A DNA stretch of 64,000 nucleotides from Cupriavidus sp. D384 (GCF_001652915.1 NZ_BBQI01000093.1:111649-175648), one strand, 5' to 3'. Shown: positions 26,757 to 35,066, counted from the stretch's first letter. The notes: generated by a model not told the origin, from the sequence alone. A program made the numbers and translations.

Positions 26757-28133
26757 ATGAGCTACTACGTCAACCGCCCGTTGCTGTATGTCTCCAGGCA
26801 TCACGACGCGTCGTTGTGCCGCTTCCTGTCTGGACAGGGATGGAAGCTGGTGTTCGCCAACAGCCTCGAGGATCTGGCCGCGCTGCCGTTGGATGGGCAG
26901 TTCTCGGCGGGGCTGTTCGATTTCCATAGCGGCTTCAGCGACGCCGAGGTCGAGTTGATGGAGCCGTGGCTGGCGTCGCGTCAGGTCGGCTGGGTTGGCG
27001 CGATCAGCTGCGCCGGCGCGCTGACCGACACCGCACGCAAGCTGCTGGGGCTCTACTTCATCGATTACTACACGGCGCCGTTCAACATGGCCGACCTGAG
27101 CCGGGCGCTCGGCCACGCGGTCGGCATGGCCGCCCTGCGTCCGGGCCGCGAGCAGCCGGCAGCGCCCGAGGCGCGTCCGAACGGGATCATTGGCGAATGC
27201 AGTGCCATGCAGGCGCTGTATCGCAGCATTGAGAAGGTGTCCAGGTGGGACACACCGGTGCTGATCTCGGGCGAGTCCGGCACGGGCAAGGAACTGGCCG
27301 CGCAGGCCATCCACCGTGCCTCGCGCCGGGCCAACCAGCCGTTTGTCGCGGTCAACTGCGCAGCCATCCCGCCCACGCTGCTGATGTCGGAGCTGTTCGG
27401 CTACGAGCGTGGCGCCTTCACTGGCGCCACCAAGCGCAAGCCGGGCCGGATCGAGATTGCGCAAGGCGGCACGTTGTTCCTGGACGAAATCGGCGACATG
27501 CCGCTCGAAAGCCAGACCAGCCTGTTGCGCTTCCTGGAAACCGGGCGCATCGAACGGCTCGGCGGCACGGAATCGGTGGCGGTGGATGTCCGGGTCATCT
27601 CGGCCACGCACGTCGATCTCGAAGCGGCCGTCGCGACCGAGCGGTTCCGTGGCGACCTCTATCACCGGCTGTGCGTGCTGCGCGTCAAGCAGCCGCCGCT
27701 GCGCGAGCGCGGCTCCGATGTGCTGCTGCTGGCCGAACACATCCTGGAGGCCGTGCGCAAGGACTCTCCCGAGCATATCCGCGGCTTTTCGCCGCTGGCC
27801 CTGCGCGCCATCACCGCCCATTCCTGGCCCGGCAATGTGCGCGAACTGCTGAACCGCATCCGCCTGGCGGCCGCCATGTGCGAGAACGGCGTGATCCAGC
27901 CGTCCGATCTGGAACTCGGCACGCCCGTGGAGAGCAAGCCGCCCACGCTGGCAGCGATCCGCGAAACGGCCGAACAGAACGCGATTGTCGAGGCCCTGCA
28001 ACGGCACCACGAGCGCCTGATCGATGTGGCCGCCGAGCTTGGCATCTCGCGCGTCACGCTGTTCCGGCTGATGCGCGACTACAAGCTGCAGGTGCGCAAG
28101 GGCAACGTGGGGCTGGTCTGCGTCCAGAACTGA
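26757..28133 (+). CDS. VpsR-like sigma-54-dependent transcriptional activator
   Basis: A 458-residue enhancer-binding protein. Residues 1-125 form a degenerate receiver-like domain: D55 sits at the usual phosphoacceptor strand, but the acidic pair and the conserved lysine (YTAPF instead of KPF) are missing, as in VpsR-type regulators. The AAA+ core has Walker A GESGTGKE (172-179), the sigma-54 contact loop GAFTGA (219-224) and Walker B TLFLDEIG (239-246). A Fis-type HTH closes the protein (VAAELGISRVTLFRLMRDY). The start at 26757 has GGGGA upstream. It sits 44 bases before gtrA and, with sigma-54-type promoters upstream of flp and the GT87 operon, is the best candidate regulator of the pilus and glycosylation genes. 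Confidence 0.9.
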   Translation: MSYYVNRPLLYVSRHHDASLCRFLSGQGWKLVFANSLEDLAALPLDGQFSAGLFDFHSGFSDAEVELMEPWLASRQVGWVGAISCAGALTDTARKLLGLYFIDYYTAPFNMADLSRALGHAVGMAALRPGREQPAAPEARPNGIIGECSAMQALYRSIEKVSRWDTPVLISGESGTGKELAAQAIHRASRRANQPFVAVNCAAIPPTLLMSELFGYERGAFTGATKRKPGRIEIAQGGTLFLDEIGDMPLESQTSLLRFLETGRIERLGGTESVAVDVRVISATHVDLEAAVATERFRGDLYHRLCVLRVKQPPLRERGSDVLLLAEHILEAVRKDSPEHIRGFSPLALRAITAHSWPGNVRELLNRIRLAAAMCENGVIQPSDLELGTPVESKPPTLAAIRETAEQNAIVEALQRHHERLIDVAAELGISRVTLFRLMRDYKLQVRKGNVGLVCVQN

Positions 28134-28177
28134 ACTGAACTGAACGGATGAACCGGTAGCCGGTGCGGAGTTCGATC

Positions 28178-28645
28178 ATGCAGCACGCCCAGTCCCGCTC
28201 CCAGCCCCGCCTGCGCTCGCGGGGCGCGCCAGACCAGGCCACGGCCAGGCCGACGATCTGGCAGCGCCTGCCGTCGCGCGACACGTTCGTGCGACTGCTC
28301 CGTTTCGGCGTGTCGGGCGTTATCGCCACCGGCATCCACGTGGCGGTGGCCACGCCGTTGATCTACCTGCTGCACGCCTCGCAGGTGGGCGCCAACGGCG
28401 TGGCGTTCGTCGTTGCCAATGTCGCGTCGTATCTGCTCAACACGCTGTGGAGCTTCGGCACCACGCCCACGCGCGACAGCTACGTGCGCTTTCTGATCGT
28501 ATCGCTGCTGGGACTGGGCCTGACGCTTGGCATATCGGCCGGCGCCCAGGCCCTGGGGCTTGGCTACTGGGCCGGCCTGGCGATGATCCTGTCGGTGGTG
28601 CCGGTCGTCACCTTCATATTGCACCGCGCCTGGACGTATCGCTGA
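28178..28645 (+). CDS. GtrA family membrane protein
   Basis: A 155-residue integral membrane protein with four helices, matching GtrA-like flippases for undecaprenyl-phosphate-linked sugars. Typical segments are LLRFGVSGVIATGIHVAVATPLI and the C-terminal VVPVVTFILHRAWTYR. The ATG at 28178 has GGAG about 7 bases upstream. It follows the activator gene and precedes a GT87 transferase. A GtrB-like synthase is on the opposite strand nearby, so all parts of a Gtr-like pathway are present. Confidence 0.85.
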   Translation: MQHAQSRSQPRLRSRGAPDQATARPTIWQRLPSRDTFVRLLRFGVSGVIATGIHVAVATPLIYLLHASQVGANGVAFVVANVASYLLNTLWSFGTTPTRDSYVRFLIVSLLGLGLTLGISAGAQALGLGYWAGLAMILSVVPVVTFILHRAWTYR

Positions 28646-28699
28646 GTGGGTCCTCCCTCACTGCCAGCGGGCCGGTGCGGCCCATCAAGAGGAGCCCGC

Positions 28700-29920
28700 A
28701 TGCCAGCGGCCACCGACCTTTCCAAGACGGCTTCGCCCGATACCACACGCCCTGCCCGCTGGCTCACACCCGGGCGCATCTGCCTCTACGCAGGCACGCT
28801 GCTGGTTCTCGAATGCGTGGTGATCGCGGCATGGTGGTACAGCCACACGATCCTTGCCAATCCGACCGTGCCGGGGATGGGCTGGGATTTTGTCGTGTAC
28901 TGGTGCGCCTCGGGACTCGCGCAGCTGCACGGCGCGCCCGCGGCCTACGACTGGGAACTGCTGCGCCTGGCCGAGCGGCCGCTGCTGCCCACCACATTCG
29001 GCCCGTTCGCCTATCCGCCGACGTTCCTGCTGCTGATCTACCCCCTGGCACTGGTGCCTTTCGGGCTGGCACTGGTGCTGTTCTCGCTGGCCGGCATCGC
29101 GGCGTATCTGGGCCATATGCGTACCGTGGTGGGCCAGCTGCACCGCTACTGGTTCCTGCCGGCGCTCGCATTCCCGGGCCTCTGGGTCGCGTTGATCGCA
29201 GGCCAGAACTCGCTGTTCACGGCCGTGGCCGCAGGCTGCGCCTTGTGGTGGCTGCGCCGCCATCCGGTTGCGGCCGGGGCCTGCATCGCGCTGCTATGCG
29301 TCAAGCCGCAACTCGGCGTGCTGTTTCCGCTGATGCTGCTTTGCGAGCGGCGCTGGGTCGCCTTTGCGGCCGCTGCCGGATGCTCCGTGCTCTTTGCCGG
29401 CCTGACGACGCTCGTCTTCGGGCTGGACATCTATCCGGCCTTCTTCCGGAGCATGGCAATGTTCCGCGACGCCGTGGCCGTCAACAGCAGCATCCTGCGT
29501 GGCGCGCCGACGATTTTCGGCATGCTGCGCGTGGCTGGCGCCGACGTGCCGCTGGCCTACGCGCTGCATGGCGCCGTGGCAATGTGCGCGGTGGGCGCGT
29601 GCGTGTGGATCTGGTGTGGCGGGGCCCGGCTTGCGCTCGGTGCGTCGGCATTGGTGATCGGCACCCTGCTCGTCCAGCCCTACCTGATCTACTACGACCT
29701 GGCCTGGCTGGCGATTCCGCTGGCGCTGCTGTGCGTGGATATGGTCCGGCATGGCAGCCGTGCATGGGAGCGTTTGCTGCTGGTCGTCGCGTGGCTGGTG
29801 CCCGCGCAGGCGGTGAGCCCGCTGGTGATCGACGGCATGCCGCAGTTCACGCCCTTTGTCCTGGCCGGACTGCTTGCCATGATCGTGGCGCGGCACCAAA
29901 ACAAAACCGCCCGGCCCTGA
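28700..29920 (+). CDS. GT87/DUF2029 polyprenyl-phosphate-sugar transferase (copy a)
   Basis: A 406-residue polytopic membrane protein, probably a GT-C fold transferase using a lipid-linked sugar on the periplasmic side. The first loop holds the family motif GWDFVVYWCASGLA with the candidate catalytic aspartate, followed by the FAYPPTFLLL motif; both recur in the two other GT87 genes here. GAGG lies 6 bases before the ATG at 28700. It is in line with gtrA. The acceptor is unknown (pilin, lipopolysaccharide or capsule are options). Confidence 0.8.
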   Translation: MPAATDLSKTASPDTTRPARWLTPGRICLYAGTLLVLECVVIAAWWYSHTILANPTVPGMGWDFVVYWCASGLAQLHGAPAAYDWELLRLAERPLLPTTFGPFAYPPTFLLLIYPLALVPFGLALVLFSLAGIAAYLGHMRTVVGQLHRYWFLPALAFPGLWVALIAGQNSLFTAVAAGCALWWLRRHPVAAGACIALLCVKPQLGVLFPLMLLCERRWVAFAAAAGCSVLFAGLTTLVFGLDIYPAFFRSMAMFRDAVAVNSSILRGAPTIFGMLRVAGADVPLAYALHGAVAMCAVGACVWIWCGGARLALGASALVIGTLLVQPYLIYYDLAWLAIPLALLCVDMVRHGSRAWERLLLVVAWLVPAQAVSPLVIDGMPQFTPFVLAGLLAMIVARHQNKTARP

Positions 29921-29933
29921 CGGGACCGGGCGG
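29907..29933 (-). terminator. Hairpin terminating the GT2 operon
   Basis: CCGCCCGG (29907-29914) pairs with CCGGGCGG (29926-29933). The A-rich run just left of it (29898-29906) gives a U-rich tail in the minus-strand transcript. It overlaps the last codons of the convergent GT87 gene. Confidence 0.65.
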
Positions 29934-29947
29934 CTCCCCCGGGAAAC

Positions 29948-30964
29948 TCACTGCCGCTTGCCGCCCGCCGCGAGCGAGATCACGCGGCCGCCACTGCCAA
30001 AGCGCCCTTGCGGCCGGCGGTCCTGATAGCGGCGCTTGACCAGGTAGATCGGCCGTGCCTTCGATTCGTCGTAGATACGGCCGATGTACTCGCCCAGCAC
30101 ACCCAGGCCGATCAGCTGCAGTCCGCCGAAGAACAGCAGCAGCGACAGCACCGACGCATAGCCCGGCACATCGACACCCAGCACAATCGTCCGCGCCACG
30201 ATAAACGAGCCGTAGCAGAACGCAATCATGGCGACAAACGATCCCACGTAAGTCCAGCTGCGCAGCGGCAGCGTGCTGAAGCTGGTGATGCCCTCCAGCG
30301 CCAGGTTCCAGAGCCGCCAGCCGGAAAACTTGGACTCGCCGGCGCTGCGCGGGGCCCGCTCGTACTGGACGATCGCCGTGCTGAAGCCCACCCAGGCGAA
30401 CAGGCCCTTCATGAACCGGTGACGCTCCGGCAACTGCTTCAGCGCGTTGACCACGGCGCGGTCCATCAGCCTGAAGTCGCCGACGTTCTCGGGGATCTTC
30501 AGTTCCGACATCCAGTTGTGCACGCGGTAGTAGGCGGTGGCCGTCACACGCTTCAGGAACGTGTCGGTGGCGCGGCTGGAACGCTGCGCCAGCACCACCT
30601 CGGCACCGTCCCGCCACTTCTCCACCATTACAGGAATCAGTTCGGGCGGGTCCTGCAGATCGGCGTCGATCGGGATCACCGCGTCGCCAAAGGCTTCGTC
30701 GATGCCGGCGGTCAGCGCCGCCTCCTTGCCGAAGTTGCGTGTCAGGTCGATCACGCGGACACGTGCATCGCGCCGCGAGACCTCGATCAGCCGCGCGAGC
30801 GTGTCGTCGCTGCTGCCGTCGTTGACACAGACAATCTCGAAGCGCGTCCCCGGCACCGATTCCAGCACCGGCACCACCCGTGCAAAGAAAGCCTGCAGCG
30901 CGCTGCCCTCGTTGTAGAACGGCACCACCAGCGACAAGAACTGGTTTTCGTCATAGTCAGCCAT
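29948..30964 (-). CDS. GT2 family glycosyltransferase, GtrB/DPM1-like
   Basis: A 338-residue inner-membrane enzyme likely making undecaprenyl-phosphate-linked hexose. The N-terminal GT2 domain has VVPFYNEG, VNDGSSDDT and the metal-binding DADLQDPPE; two membrane helices lie near residues 230-290, as in GtrB. The ATG at 30964 opens MADYDENQFLSLVVP; upstream codons look non-native. It is the last gene of an operon with two GT87 transferases. With GtrA across the convergent junction it would complete synthesis and flipping of the lipid-linked sugar. Confidence 0.88.
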   Translation of the reverse strand: MADYDENQFLSLVVPFYNEGSALQAFFARVVPVLESVPGTRFEIVCVNDGSSDDTLARLIEVSRRDARVRVIDLTRNFGKEAALTAGIDEAFGDAVIPIDADLQDPPELIPVMVEKWRDGAEVVLAQRSSRATDTFLKRVTATAYYRVHNWMSELKIPENVGDFRLMDRAVVNALKQLPERHRFMKGLFAWVGFSTAIVQYERAPRSAGESKFSGWRLWNLALEGITSFSTLPLRSWTYVGSFVAMIAFCYGSFIVARTIVLGVDVPGYASVLSLLLFFGGLQLIGLGVLGEYIGRIYDESKARPIYLVKRRYQDRRPQGRFGSGGRVISLAAGGKRQ

Positions 30965-31013
30965 GATCTCTTTCCTCCCCGGCGCGCCCGGTGGCGCACC
31001 TTGTCTCCCGGCA

Positions 31014-32243
31014 TCAGCCGATGCCTTCGGCCCTTTCCAACCGGATTCGCCACACGCCAAGCCCCAGGGCAAGCATCAGCCCAAGCGGCAGCGGCTGGAA
31101 TCCAATCTCCGCATCGGTCACGCGGGTCCACAGCGGCATCAGCCACAGCAGCGCCAGCAGTTCGCGCTCGCCACGCAGCCAGCCCGTGCGATGGCCGTGC
31201 ACGCCAAGCCAGGCAATCGCCAGCCCGAGGAACACCAGGTCGTAGTCGTACAGGTAGGCGGGCAGCAGCAAGCCGGCCGTGACAAGCACCGCGGCGCGCA
31301 GCGCGAAACTGCAGGCCCCGGTCCATGCGTACATCACCGCCGCCAGTGCAGCTACCGCCACCAGCCCATGGATGGCATAGGGCAGCAGCAGGCCGCCACC
31401 GAGCAGCTTCACCGCGGCGAATACCGTGGGCATGCGCGCCAGCAGCGCGGAGCCCTGCTCTACCGATTCGCGCGCCAAGACCGCGTTGTGCAGGAAGGCG
31501 GCAAACGGGCCGGTACCGAACGCCAGCAGCGATACCAGTGTCAGCACCAGCGTCGTGGCGATCATCGCCCCGAGCGCACGCCAGGCACGCGCACAGAGCA
31601 GCGCCACCGGAAACATCAGCGCCAGCTGCGGCTTCATTGCCACCACGCCCAGCAGCACGCCCGCCAGCACCGGACGCGACCGCAGGCAGGTCAGGGCCAG
31701 GCCGGCGCACCCGGCCAGCCACAGCGCGTTCTGGCCGGTTGCCAGCACAACGGCAATACCGGGGAACGCCACCGCCGCCAGGCGCGCGTCGCGCCATGGC
31801 AGCGTGCGGTGCATCGCCCACGCGTACCAGACGGCGCCTCCGGCCAGAAAGGCCAGCGTCGCCAGCCCGTACGGCAGCAGCCCGAACGGCAGCACGAACC
31901 ACAGCGATGCGGGCGGGTAGAGCCAGGGCAGCACCCCGTCGCCAATGGCAAGCCCGGGCACGGCGGACAGCTCCATCTGCCGCAGCGCGGCCAGGTCGTA
32001 GGGCGCGGCCGCGCCGCCGGACAGTGCCAGTTTGGCCGCGCTCCAGAACACGACGAAATCGCCACCCGGCGCATACACGCCCGGGCTCTTCAGCACGCAG
32101 GCGCGAAGCAGCCAGATGCCGAAGTACAGCGCGTAGCACGCCAGCGCCACGCACGCATAGAGCCGCAGGCGACGCTGGTCGAGCCAATGCGTGGGTGACG
32201 CACCCGCCCCCGTGCCACGCGCGGCAGCCCGCAGGGTGGTCAT
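31014..32243 (-). CDS. GT87/DUF2029 transferase (copy b)
   Basis: A 409-residue polytopic membrane protein of the same family as the gene at 28700. It carries GGDFVVFWSAAKLAL (candidate catalytic Asp) and the LPWLYPPASLWFVLP motif. The ATG at 32243 is one base after the stop of copy c (TGA-C-ATG), so translation is coupled. The long upstream open frame to 32471 is antisense noise inside copy c. Likely transfers sugar from the carrier made by the downstream GT2. Confidence 0.8.
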   Translation of the reverse strand: MTTLRAAARGTGAGASPTHWLDQRRLRLYACVALACYALYFGIWLLRACVLKSPGVYAPGGDFVVFWSAAKLALSGGAAAPYDLAALRQMELSAVPGLAIGDGVLPWLYPPASLWFVLPFGLLPYGLATLAFLAGGAVWYAWAMHRTLPWRDARLAAVAFPGIAVVLATGQNALWLAGCAGLALTCLRSRPVLAGVLLGVVAMKPQLALMFPVALLCARAWRALGAMIATTLVLTLVSLLAFGTGPFAAFLHNAVLARESVEQGSALLARMPTVFAAVKLLGGGLLLPYAIHGLVAVAALAAVMYAWTGACSFALRAAVLVTAGLLLPAYLYDYDLVFLGLAIAWLGVHGHRTGWLRGERELLALLWLMPLWTRVTDAEIGFQPLPLGLMLALGLGVWRIRLERAEGIG

Positions 32244-32244
32244 G

Positions 32245-33513
32245 TCAGGTCCCCACCGGCGCCGCAACCGGCGCGGACACGGTACGGGCCATCGCCCGGC
32301 GCACAGCCACCAGCACCAGCAATGCCGACACCACGGGGCCGATCTGCGGCAGGCCGAGCTTGGGATTCGCGTGCTCGAAGAGCGGCAGCCACCATGCCAC
32401 CAGCAGCAACGCGCGCTCGCGATTGACCAGCCCGTGGCGGATGCCGTCGCCGACCAGGCCCGCAGCGGCAATGCCCATCCAGGTCAGCTCGTAGTGGCGC
32501 ACATACGGCGTTGCCAGTAGCGCGCCGGCGGCCAGCACCGCCACGCACAGCGGCGCCTCTTGCGTGCGTGACCAGACATAGGCCACGGACGCTGCCGCCG
32601 CCACGGCTGCGAGCCCCTGCATGGCATAGGCGGCGGCCGGGCCCAGCCCCGCCAGTTGCGCAGCCGCCAGGACGGACGGCATGCCATACCACCCGTCAGG
32701 GGTGCCTTCCACCAGGTTTGCGCGGGCCCACGCAACGCTGCGCAGGAACGCCGGAATGGTCTCCCAGCCGCAAATCGCCACGCTGACGGCCGCGAACAGC
32801 GCCGCCGTGGCCGCTGCGCTGGCGAGCGTGCGCAGATGGCGTCCGGCGATCAGCGCCACCGGTACCAGCAACGCCAGCTGGGGCTTGATCGCCAGCAGCC
32901 CGATCAGCACGCCGGCAAGCACCGGACGCCTGCCGAGCAGGCAGACCGCCCCGCCGACCAGCGCCGCCGTCAGCAGCGAGTTCTGGCCCAGGATGACGGA
33001 AATCAGGACGGCCGGCGACGCCAGCACCGGCAACCACAGGCCGCGCCGCAGCAACGATCCGGCGCCTACCACGCCGCCCATCGCCCGCAGGTAGGCGTAG
33101 CCGCTTGCCATCACGAACAGCACGTAGCTGAATGCCAGCGGCAGCGTCGCCAGCGGCAGCACGACAAGCAGGAATGTGGGCGGATACAGCCACGGCAGCA
33201 CGATGGTGCTATCGACCCCGAGTGGCCCGTAGGCCGCCATCACCTCGAGATGCCTGGCAACGTCGTAGGCCTGTACCGCGCCTTCGCTCAGCGCCAGGTA
33301 CGACGCGCTCCAGAACACGGCGAAGTCGGCACCAGGCCGGCTGACGTGGCTGTCGGTGAACCCATTGCTGTACCAGGCCCAGGTCACCATCAGGACGATG
33401 AACAGGAACAGCACCGCGGCGCTGTAGACGCGTGCCCGGTCCAGATCCAGCCATGCGCGGCCCGCTTGCCCCCCATGCTTTCCCGAGTCTGCCCGGATCG
33501 CTTCCTGATTCAT
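32245..33513 (-). CDS. GT87/DUF2029 transferase (copy c)
   Basis: A 422-residue polytopic membrane protein, first gene of the operon GT87c-GT87b-GT2. It has GADFAVFWSASYLAL and LPWLYPPTFLLVVLP, the same paired motifs as copies a and b. I start at the ATG at 33513; upstream frame to 33837 is non-coding leader. A weak sigma-54-type promoter lies about 100 bases upstream. Three paralogous transferases beside a single GtrA/GtrB pair suggest different acceptors or successive additions. Confidence 0.8.
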   Translation of the reverse strand: MNQEAIRADSGKHGGQAGRAWLDLDRARVYSAAVLFLFIVLMVTWAWYSNGFTDSHVSRPGADFAVFWSASYLALSEGAVQAYDVARHLEVMAAYGPLGVDSTIVLPWLYPPTFLLVVLPLATLPLAFSYVLFVMASGYAYLRAMGGVVGAGSLLRRGLWLPVLASPAVLISVILGQNSLLTAALVGGAVCLLGRRPVLAGVLIGLLAIKPQLALLVPVALIAGRHLRTLASAAATAALFAAVSVAICGWETIPAFLRSVAWARANLVEGTPDGWYGMPSVLAAAQLAGLGPAAAYAMQGLAAVAAAASVAYVWSRTQEAPLCVAVLAAGALLATPYVRHYELTWMGIAAAGLVGDGIRHGLVNRERALLLVAWWLPLFEHANPKLGLPQIGPVVSALLVLVAVRRAMARTVSAPVAAPVGT

Positions 33514-33613
33514 GACTTGCCCCGTTCCATTGTTGTCTTGCAGGCGCCGTGTCGCAGTGTTCCGGACTTCGGCAGGGCCTGGCGTTGCCTTAGTCTTGTC
33601 ATGCGAGGGCGTT

Positions 33614-33629
33614 TGCGCAAGGCACGCCA
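33614..33629 (-). promoter_or_regulatory. Weak sigma-54-type promoter for GT87 operon
   Basis: Minus-strand TGGCGTG-CCTT-GCGCA keeps GG and GC separated by 10 bases as sigma-54 requires, but the -12 element departs from TTGC. It lies about 100 bases before the GT87c start. Confidence 0.35.
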
Positions 33630-33677
33630 GGCGCCCGGAACCGGCGCGACGCCGCCTGAAGCCCGGTTGACGGCTGC

Positions 33678-33699
33678 AACGTTTCCGTTCTGAATCACG
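33678..33699. repeat. AACGTTTC motif, copy 1 (partial inverted repeat)
   Basis: AACGTTTC-CGTTCT-GAATCACG. The left half equals copy 2 at 33793; the right half matches only at GAA. Candidate activator site, by position between two divergent sigma-54-type promoters. Confidence 0.4.
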
Positions 33700-33792
33700 G
33701 TGGGCTTCGCGACGGAAAACGGCGTCCCGCAAGCGTTTGCGGGCGACGCGAAAATCCGGCACGCGAGTCGGCCTGCACACGGGGCCACCGCG

Positions 33793-33814
33793 AACGTTTC
33801 TGTTCGGAAACGTT
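33793..33814. repeat. AACGTTTC motif, copy 2 (perfect inverted repeat)
   Basis: AACGTTTC-TGTTCG-GAAACGTT, 8-base perfect arms with a 6-base spacer. About 360 bases upstream of the sigma-54 promoter for flp, a plausible enhancer distance for an AAA+ activator. Confidence 0.5.
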
Positions 33815-34153
33815 GCCCCTGCAGCCGGGCGGTTCATCCATCAGTCGGGTCAGGGCTGGTGCCGCACAGGCCCACTCCGCCGGTTGTCATCCAACGGCCT
33901 GACCAGCCCCGTCGATCCGCCACGTCTGCCTCATGCTTTCGGATGAACCAGGCAGCCGAGCATCCCGGCGACACCGCAACGCCGGCCTGGCCTGATTCAT
34001 CCGTCGGCGGCCTCATCCAAAAAAAATCGCCGGCCCAGCGTTTCCACCCGGCAACGACGGAGGCCCGAAACAGCCCTTTCGGCCCGCATCGCCACCGCCC
34101 CCTGACGACACTCCTTCCCGCAAAGCCTTGTGCCGTAACGATTTCGCCGTGGC

Positions 34154-34169
34154 TGGCCCGCGGTTTGCC
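34154..34169 (+). promoter_or_regulatory. Sigma-54 promoter for the flp-tad locus
   Basis: TGGCCCG-CGGT-TTGCC matches the -24/-12 consensus TGGCACG-N4-TTGCW at 10 of 12 informative positions with exact GG-N10-GC spacing. Transcription would start near 34180, about 400 bases before flp1. A sigma-54 activator gene lies 7 kb away in the same cluster. Confidence 0.6.
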
Positions 34170-34583
34170 TATGCCAGGCATGCAGCACCGGCCAACCGGC
34201 CAGCTGCAACTGCCAGCGAAGGCTGTGACAGCCGGCAGACAACAACGATTCGGGGAGCCACACCATGCCAGCTATTGGTCTGCTCGTGAGAGTGCATCGG
34301 GCACAGGGTTGCATCGTCTCCGCCCGCGGCGGCGGCAGCGTGCCCTTCCGTTGCATGGCACGCGCCAGCCACGCCCAACATGCGGCACGGTGCGTTCATG
34401 CCTCCGCCGAACGGCGCCTGCAGGCCCGCAGCCCGCAAGGCCCCGGCACGGGCGCCGGCCGGTGGCCATTCCACTGCTGCGCCATCTGCGCGCCGCCGCG
34501 CTGCCGCCGTTTCCGGTTCTGAGTTTCCGATTGTTCGTTCGTAGTCCCCACAGAAGTGTTTTTCTCCAACAGAAGGAGCTGCC

Positions 34584-34757
34584 ATGCAAACCCTGACCCA
34601 AAACCTGAAGCGCTTTGTCCGCGACGAAGACGGCGTCACCGCCATCGAATACGGCCTGATCGCCGCGCTCATCGCGGTGGTGATCATCGCCACGGTGAAG
34701 ACCGTCGGCACCAACCTGAGCAGCGTGTTCAGCTTCATCGGCGCCGAACTCGGCTGA
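34584..34757 (+). CDS. flp1: Flp-type pilin 1
   Basis: A 57-residue type IVb (Flp) prepilin, subunit of the Tad pilus fibre. The short leader ends at G17, followed by VTAIEYGLIAALIA, the canonical G/xxxxEY processing site for the prepilin peptidase, then one hydrophobic helix and a short polar tail. AGAAGGAG lies 6 bases before the ATG. Nearly identical to flp2 from residue 16 on (K/Q and G/N changes). A strong hairpin follows. Easily missed because of its size. Confidence 0.95.
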   Translation: MQTLTQNLKRFVRDEDGVTAIEYGLIAALIAVVIIATVKTVGTNLSSVFSFIGAELG

Positions 34758-34763
34758 TGGACC

Positions 34764-34811
34764 GCAGGCTCCGCAGCGTGGCGCGTGCGTGCCCCACGCT
34801 GCGGAGCCTGC
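34764..34811 (+). repeat. Perfect 18-base stem-loop between flp1 and flp2
   Basis: Arms 34764-34781 and 34794-34811 are exact complements (GC-rich) with a 12-base loop. There is no T-run, so it should not be a simple terminator. It starts 6 bases after the flp1 stop, the position of 3'-protecting or partial-termination hairpins in abundant pilin mRNAs. Confidence 0.8.
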
Positions 34812-34850
34812 AACGCCCGACATCACGGACCCCCACCCAGGAGAGCAACC

Positions 34851-35024
34851 ATGCATAAGCCCATCGCCAGCCTGCAAGCCTTTCTTCGCGACGACGACGG
34901 TGTCACCGCCATCGAGTACGGCCTGATCGCCGCACTGATCGCGGTGGTGATCATCGCCACGGTGCAGACCGTCGGCACGAACCTGAGCAGCGTCTTCAGC
35001 TTTATTGGCGCGGAGCTGAACTGA
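34851..35024 (+). CDS. flp2: Flp-type pilin 2
   Basis: A 57-residue Flp prepilin. After the leader (MHKPIASLQAFLRDDDG) the mature part VTAIEYGLIAALIAVVIIA is the same as flp1, with only two substitutions in the tail (Q for K, N for G). AGGAG lies upstream of the ATG at 34851. Recent duplication of flp1 is the simplest origin; the N-terminal leader differs more than the mature sequence. Confidence 0.95.
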   Translation: MHKPIASLQAFLRDDDGVTAIEYGLIAALIAVVIIATVQTVGTNLSSVFSFIGAELN

Positions 35025-35066
35025 ACCGGCCCATCACCGGGCAACGGCCCCACTGAGGAGACCACC

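Larger units (their letters stand above)
33514..34583. other. 1.07-kb divergent regulatory gap between GT87 operon and flp
   Basis: No gene I can support. It contains two sigma-54-type promoter candidates pointing outwards (33614-33629 minus, 34154-34169 plus), two related AACGTTTC inverted motifs (33678-33699, 33793-33814) and a hairpin CCCGCAA/TTGCGGG at 33726-33743. About 400 bases separate the plus-strand promoter from flp1, so the pilin mRNA would have a long leader. Confidence 0.6.

Noticed and set aside
26264..26760. Short plus-strand frames (up to 103 codons) before the activator gene
   Set aside because: No conserved motif, poor start sites and several overlapping options; treated as leader or intergenic sequence.
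28131..28145. Three tandem TGAAC units at the activator stop codon
   Set aside because: The repeat is short and begins at the stop codon, so slippage would not alter the protein.
33726..33743. CCCGCAA-GCGT-TTGCGGG hairpin as an activator site
   Set aside because: It differs from the AACGTTTC motif and may be an ordinary hairpin; no evidence for binding.
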